Origin: Klebsormidium nitens
Lineage: Eukaryota; Streptophyta; Klebsormidiophyceae; Klebsormidiales; Klebsormidiaceae
Length of the DNA: 64,000 bases
NCBI GenBank assembly: GCA_000708835.1
Contig: DF236968.1
Location: 310,001-374,000 of the forward strand
Direction: 5' to 3'
Part shown: positions 58,826 to 64,000 of the stretch, in pieces
Position numbering within the stretch: position 1 is the first letter of the stretch
Layout: every line of letters starts with the position of its first letter
The notes under the pieces: generated by a model
Database searches by the model: none
Told to the model about the DNA's origin: nothing
What the model saw: only the letters and a program-made list of their open reading frames with translations
Program-made: the position numbers and the translations under genes

Positions 58826-61329
58826 ATGGCAGCGCCTGAGGGGAGGGCCATCCAGGGTCAATGTTTTTGCACTGCTGTAAAGTTTGAGATCGCAGCTGGT
58901 GTAGAGCCTGCTTTTCAGGTGAGGTATGACTATTGATACAATGATAAGTTTGAGTTCGTAAAACTTATGCATGTTGTTTAACTCTTAATATAGCGGTTCA
59001 TTCGTAACCACTTTTTTGTCGGTGGGGTGTTTTGGCAACAAGATGACACACTGTGGTGGTGCGCATGATCTTCGAAATTGATCACAAGAAATCTTTGAGA
59101 AAAGGTGCCAGGTCTTATGCATAAGCTCAACTCTGCACTGTGCCAAGCTGAAAGGAAGCTCAACTCGAAGGTTGATGTAATCTCAAGAGCCCTTCCTCCT
59201 GCCCTTCCTTCCTTGCTCCTCAAACTGTTCAGAATGAAAGGCCATCAAGCACAAGCTCAATTTTGCACTGTGCCAAGGTGAAACACATCTTGACTCAAGT
59301 TGAATCGATCTCAAGAGGCTCCCTTCCTCAGTCCTTCAAGTGTCCGGAAAGAAAACCCCAAAAGTGTACACTAATCCTATCGACGAAGGGCAGGAAAACC
59401 AAGCGCCTGAACTTAACAGTCTGCAAGACATTCTTTTGTCAGGCGTATTGCCACTGCCGTTCCTGCCAATGCTACCATTCTGCCCCCTTCATCGCCGTTG
59501 TGGGTTTCCCCATCAAGGTGGATCACGGCTTTGCTGACAAGGAGGGAAGGTGAGTAGTCACGCATCCTCTCAGATGCTCAGGTCGTGGAGCTTTGCTGTT
59601 GCTTGGTGTTATTGATGTTCGATTAGTGAGTGTTTCCTTAATGTCATGAATGCGCTTCTTAGGAAGCCGCAATTGCCTGATGGCGCAAGAGAGAGGCTTC
59701 TCTGCTTGCATGCCATACTAGCGGGTTCTGCAAAGGTACAGGCATGCGGTTTGGGGAAGGATCAAAATTTACTGCGACAAGATACGGGTACAACAGTGTG
59801 ACTTTCAGTAGAAGGTGATTCTGTGTGAGTGTGACTTCCAGGTTGAAGTTCACGGAAGGCGCTGATCTGGTGACGTCGTACAATCACTCGCATCACGGCG
59901 CGCCCCGTAGGATGTTCTGTAAACGGTGAGTTCTGGGAGAAACGACGTTACTCCGCAAGGATGGTCTTTTACAGATTGCGTTGAGTGGCTGAATAAGATT
60001 GCGTTTGAAACTATTGGGGTTGCCGGTTGGATAGAGGCCGTGATTTGTCTGAGAGTAGCATATATTGAACTAGACACAAGGTCTTGCTCGATCATCTAGA
60101 TTGGAGCAAAAACTCTAGTTTGACTAGCTCATTGGTTCACAAATATGTCAGTCACGTATGCTGAACGCAAGAGCTTTACAGCTCCGCCACGTCCTGTGTA
60201 CTTTGGCACGTTGAGAGCCGTTTCTTCCATCAGGAACAGAAAGGCGGGTGATGATAGTGACGAATTTGTTGCAGGATGTGGGCGGAAGCTGACTCCTTGT
60301 TTTCTGTGATCTAAGATGGATCGATAAGCTTACAAACCAAGAAGGTATTCGCTCGAAGCGGATACCAGACTAGGCAGGTGGCGAAATCACAAAGCCCACA
60401 GTACCCCAACAAACAAGCTGAAAAGCCAATAAATCTCGAAGAAGTCGAAGTTCACTCCCTAACTTCGGCGGACGCCAAACCTCTTTGTAAGCTTGATGAA
60501 TTCTTACGGACACCCGCCATACAGATGCAGCACGTCTTTCCATACAGAAGGCAGACCTTCCTTTTCTACACACAGGTGCGGTGCGGCCCTCGCAAACGTT
60601 CTCGACGAGGGCATCTTCGTCACCTTCCCCCGAGTCATTGCAAAGGGCGGCTTCACATTCAAGTGAGTTTCCGTCTTCCTTTGTAAAAAAAAGCTAAAAC
60701 CTAGTAAAAAACGAACGCACTCACTCCCTATCGGGAGCCAAGAACCACTCTCCTTCGGGGAGTGGACTGACTGCGTTAGTGGCTGACGTCATATGAAGGG
60801 GCGCGGAGGTGGGACTGGGGAAGGGGGTGATGGGGCCAACGTCATGCTTTTTTGCAAAGGTAAGGAAGAGGTGGTGTAGACCATACAAGCCCAGGCAAGA
60901 CGTGTGCTGAGGGCAATCCGCTTTGCTGCCGCTGAGAATTGTCATCCCGGTTGTAGAGAGTCGTCTCTCGTCCTCGACAAGAGAACTCTTGTTCGTGTAC
61001 TGTCCAGTAAGCACCTTATACAAGGCCTCTCGCTTGTGCTCTTTCTAGCTTGTTTTCTGACACACTGACCATGCGCTTGTGCATGTGACCACTCGACAAC
61101 TGCCGAACACTCTCCGCAAATGTATTAGATTGCCGAATTGTTCCGGCTGTTGAGCTCAAATGATGACGGTGCGCCCTTAACGTTGCAAGTGTCAGGCAGG
61201 CCCCAGTTTCATGGGTTTTATGGCGACACGGTGTTTCCATTTCCGGACGGCCTGCCAAAGTACAGCGGCTTTGGCAAGGGCGACCGACTGGACGAGGGCA
61301 GCCCCTCGAAGGAGTACAGGTTCGACTAA
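58826..61329 (+). CDS. GFA/CENP-V-type zinc protein
   Basis: Member of the glutathione-dependent formaldehyde-activating enzyme fold (GFA; CENP-V). The family binds zinc; some bacterial members bind glutathione or act as formaldehyde-related lyases. Exons: 58826-58918, 59443-59549, 59842-59925, 60576-60662 and 61200-61329 (TAA), phases 0, 2, 2, 2, giving 166 residues. The canonical seven cysteines are present: C13-x-C15 (GQCFCTAVKF); C34-x-C36-x2-C39 (YCHCRSCQCYHSAPF); and C93-x2-C96 (MFCKRCGAAL). The C-terminus reads PQFHGFYGDTVFPFPDGLPK, typical of the family. An extra cysteine (C41) follows the second cluster. The role in this organism is unknown. Confidence 0.92.
59117..59330. repeat. Tandem ~130-bp-spaced duplication in GFA intron 1
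   Basis: Two copies share agctcaa.tttgcactgtgccaag (59125 and 59254), then tgaatcgatctcaagag/tgatgtaatctcaagag. Non-coding, in intron 1 of the GFA gene. Confidence 0.75.
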
Positions 61330-62794
61330 CTTGAAACAGGGACTTCAGGATGTTTCAGATAATCACATCCTTAGCTACCAAGCCTGCTTCCATGATCTGT
61401 ACTCGATGTTGGATGTTGAGATTCAGTTGTAACGGCGACGTATAGGATTTGCTTTTAGTGAAAGTTAATTGACGAGCTCTAGATCGGAGTCCCAGTGATA
61501 GCTTGCGGCATGCACTTGTTGCTCAGACTGATTTTAACGTTGCAAGGTAATCCACAAACATCGAGAGCGTAGAAAAGTAGCACGGGATCGCGGTCGATCG
61601 GATCTCCCGATGTTTTCAGAGCTAGCCTGCGGGATGCCCAGCCATCTGCGGTCGAGCGGAGGACACGCAGAAACGTGCTTTCTGCTTCAAATGACCATGG
61701 GAGCGCCTATAAGTTATTCAATTGCACTATTCCCATTGCATACGTGTACATTCTCAATCATGTGTGTACTGAATGGCAGGATCGCCGCGTCGAGTATCAT
61801 AGATATCGATTCCAATATGGTTGTCCGCTGCTGATTAAGGTTGCCGCATGTGCCGCCATGCAATAACATGATCTCAGATCTATATGAGCGCAAATGCAAT
61901 TGTGCAAACTGGCGGCAGCGAAGGACCGCGAGGCCGCCTGGCTCTTCGATCAGAATCTAGACACAAGTCAGGATCCAAAGAGAATCCAACTGTAGAACGG
62001 TCAATCAAGTAGTACCGCCGTACTAGTTCGACCTTCAAAATAGGTAGTGCATGCATATGTGCTTGCAGTGATGCATGTGATGCGCGTACATACACGCACC
62101 AAGATCGGATAGGTATACATGTCAATTATACAGTAGTCCCGCGCATGCGTGTCATGTGACATGTGTCGGGAGCTGAGATGCATATGTGCGGCGATGCGCC
62201 TCCGTGTACGAGCATCTCAAGGTGCATGAAAATCTAGCTATTTGAACGTGCCCGGGCCCCATACTACGATCTTCCAGCTCCGAACTGCAGACGGCAACGG
62301 CCGGCCTTTTACAGAATTTCTAGCTCGATGCAGAGGAGCTGCGGATTTTAGGTACTGACAGATTCGTGCGCAATGATCGTCTTACATGCGTTTCGAGAAT
62401 CATCATGTTCAGGGTCTCTCTGATGTACAGCAGTGTGCGGCACAGACGCCCCTGCGTTTCACCGAGGCACGAACAGTGAAAATATCGGGCGATCTTAAGC
62501 TCGTCAGGCTATCAACGAGTGGAAGGTTGACTTCTGTGATCCAACAGAGGATCTGGAATCACTTTATCGTCTATCCGCCTTCATATGGAGCATCTAAATC
62601 AGAGAGTCCCGCATCTTCGAATGCTCGTCGCCGCTGCTTGCACTGCACACAAGCAGTTTAGCGTTGCCCAATCAAAATTGACGCCTCGAACCCCCGCTGT
62701 ACTGGTTCCATGACAAGCTGGAAGGACCAAGCTGACAAAACTGGGCCGCTAAGCACTTCAGCTTCAACAAGCCTGCCAAAGATCCGGGAGGTCA
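61330..62794. other. Convergent intergenic region, nothing firm
   Basis: Rich in gcatgc/catgtg words around 62040-62200. A + strand open stretch at 62386-62661 has no recognised motif or clear splice support. Confidence 0.4.
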
Positions 62795-63270
62795 TCATAC
62801 ACGGCCGTTGTCGGCTTGACAGCTCATCGATACATCCCACAATGTCAAGCGCACGAAGGTTTGGCTCGTGGGACAAGACAGGAGTCCATTGCTCCCTCCG
62901 AAATACCTTTCCGCAACGCGCAGAACGACACAGTTTCTGAATGACACTGGCAAAGCAATCCCTCGTAACTGGAGAAGAGCACGCCACCCGGAGCGTCCCG
63001 ACCTCGCATGGCTGGCCACTGAAGTATACCAACAACCTTCCTTCTTTCGCAGGATGCACTATTCATAGAAGAGACATGCAATTGTTAGTTGAGAGACAGG
63101 CGGGAGCGGATTCGGCATTCTGAGTAGGTCCCAACCTCTAGACGGACCAGATTCTAACCTGAGAGCACCGTCCGCAATGCAGCGGCCGTCCGACCATGCA
63201 GCTGTAGGAGAGGCGGTACGGGACGCCCGACGAGGCGCCCGACCGGATGACGTCAGCTTTGCTCAGATGA
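62795..63270 (-). CDS. QueC-like (7-cyano-7-deazaguanine synthase) 3' end
   Basis: QueC makes preQ0, a precursor of queuosine in tRNA. Minus-strand exon 63270-63159 encodes HLSKADVIRSGASSGVPYRL, then SYSCMVGRPLHCGRCSQ, followed by a gttaga donor in phase 0. The next exon (from 63058, acceptor gaatag) starts with Cys and reads CILRKKEG, completing a C-x7-C-x2-C-x2-C zinc site with the C-x2-R continuation seen in QueC. The frame then runs to TGA at 62795, which is longer than the usual tail, so the true end or a further intron is uncertain. The ATP-binding PP-loop exons would lie upstream, towards or beyond the right edge; I did not find an SGGxDS motif in 63.3-64.0 kb. Other PP-loop ATPases remain possible. 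Confidence 0.6.
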
Positions 63271-64000
63271 CTGCGGCGTAAGGAGAGGAAGGTTTAAGCT
63301 TCTATTCGCTCGGAAACATTAGCAGAACTCGTTTTTGAGCCTACAAGGAGAAACTCTGCGTGTCTCTCCACTGGGCACGGAAGTCGGTTGAGGGGCAACG
63401 TCAATAGTTTCCAGGCCCACAAACAGTCCATTGGGGTACTGCAAGGTTGGCCTTGCATCATTCGACCTGGGACGATGACTTTGTCAAGCACCTCAAAAGC
63501 CCAAAACCTACGATCGAAACACGCGAATAATACTGAATAATACGCTGAACTCAATCCTTTCGTTTTGAATCTCATTGAGGTTCTGAGGTTCGCTTGAGAT
63601 TTTGACCTCCTTTGAGGCCTTTTTGACCTTTAAATGACAGAACGAGATTTGCATGCTACAGTGCAAGGTGGAAGACGTTTCAGGGCCCTTCCAAACTTCA
63701 CCGCGACAGAGGCGACTCATGAAGTGGTGACATTTCAAGTTAGTTGCAAAGATTATCAGATGCCGTATCAGGCGACAGACCCCTCTGATTGGGTGACACT
63801 AAAAAGACTGAGGGATCAGGATGAGGGTTACGAAAGTTGGGGAGCGGTTACTCACTCCAAGGGCGTCTCAACGGATAGAGGGGGAGTCAGAGATGTGGTG
63901 AGCCGCCGGAAGTTGGTCAGAAAGTCCTCGGACGAGCTGAACAGGAGGAGGTCAATACGTCGTTACGTAAAGGGGTGAGGTCGATTCAGAAAGCTTGTCA
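63271..64000. other. Probable intron(s) of the QueC-like gene, unresolved
   Basis: A polypyrimidine-rich acceptor tract precedes 63270 on the minus strand. A + strand open stretch at 63634-63978 (114 codons, polar, containing DPSDWVTLKRLRDQDEGYES) has no recognised family and may be chance. No QueC exon is confidently seen. Confidence 0.3.

Noticed and set aside
62658-63059. 133-codon minus-strand frame overlapping the QueC-like 3' exon
   Set aside because: Its phase does not follow from the CGRCSQ exon and it lacks the final zinc-binding Cys; kept only as an alternative.
526-63270. Idea that the glycan genes form a biosynthetic cluster
   Set aside because: They are separated by unrelated genes on mixed strands with no shared regulatory signal visible.

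Overview
This window is eukaryotic nuclear DNA. Its genes are split by many short GT..AG introns on both strands, exons are GC-rich compared with introns, and there are no operons. Gene content points to a streptophyte: a NIP-type aquaporin, a plant-style DUF4864-like protein, a CER10-type enoyl-CoA reductase, plant telo-box motifs (AAACCCTAA) and GH9 cellulase. A Golgi carbohydrate sulfotransferase and a QueC-like enzyme are unusual for land plants. A charophyte alga of the Klebsormidium type is my best guess; this is inference, not a database result. I built the exon models by hand from conserved motifs, splice sites and phase consistency.

Layout, left to right: (1) 526-5343 (+), the 3' part of a GH9 endoglucanase with a Thr/Pro linker and two 8-cysteine modules. 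(2) 6519-10904 (-), a type II Golgi sulfotransferase. (3) 13.0-14.2 kb and 15.7 kb (-), unrecognised exons. (4) 16358-23938 (+), a ~1628-residue low-complexity and coiled-coil protein with an array of six SWL repeats. (5) 25404-29544 (-), a GT17 N-acetylglucosaminyltransferase (GnT-III family). (6) 31376-34762 (+), a NIP-like aquaporin. (7) 35884-37865 (-), an Mpv17/PMP22 protein. (8) 38016-38328, a MITE. (9) 38641-39193 (+), a possible tiny secreted protein. (10) 39487-41202 (+), organellar ribosomal protein L7/L12. (11) 42362-44598 (-), a DUF4864-like protein. (12) 45558-46178 (-), a possible membrane protein. (13) 46349-53183 (+), ALG12 mannosyltransferase in 15 exons. (14) 54807-58236 (-), trans-2-enoyl-CoA reductase. 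(15) 58826-61329 (+), a GFA/CENP-V-type zinc protein. (16) 62795-63270 (-), the 3' end of a QueC-like gene.

Several genes serve glycan and membrane biology. ALG12 builds the ER lipid-linked oligosaccharide, GT17 would add GlcNAc to N-glycans in the Golgi, the sulfotransferase would sulfate a secreted glycan, and GH9 acts on wall glucan. They are scattered and interleaved with unrelated genes, so I do not claim a cluster.

The most striking structural theme is repeated tandem duplication of exon-intron boundaries. In four well-supported genes and one putative gene, decayed copies of an exon's 5' end (usually with its 3' splice site) lie upstream, or copies of its 3' end (with donor) lie downstream. 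Two MITE families also sit in or near genes.
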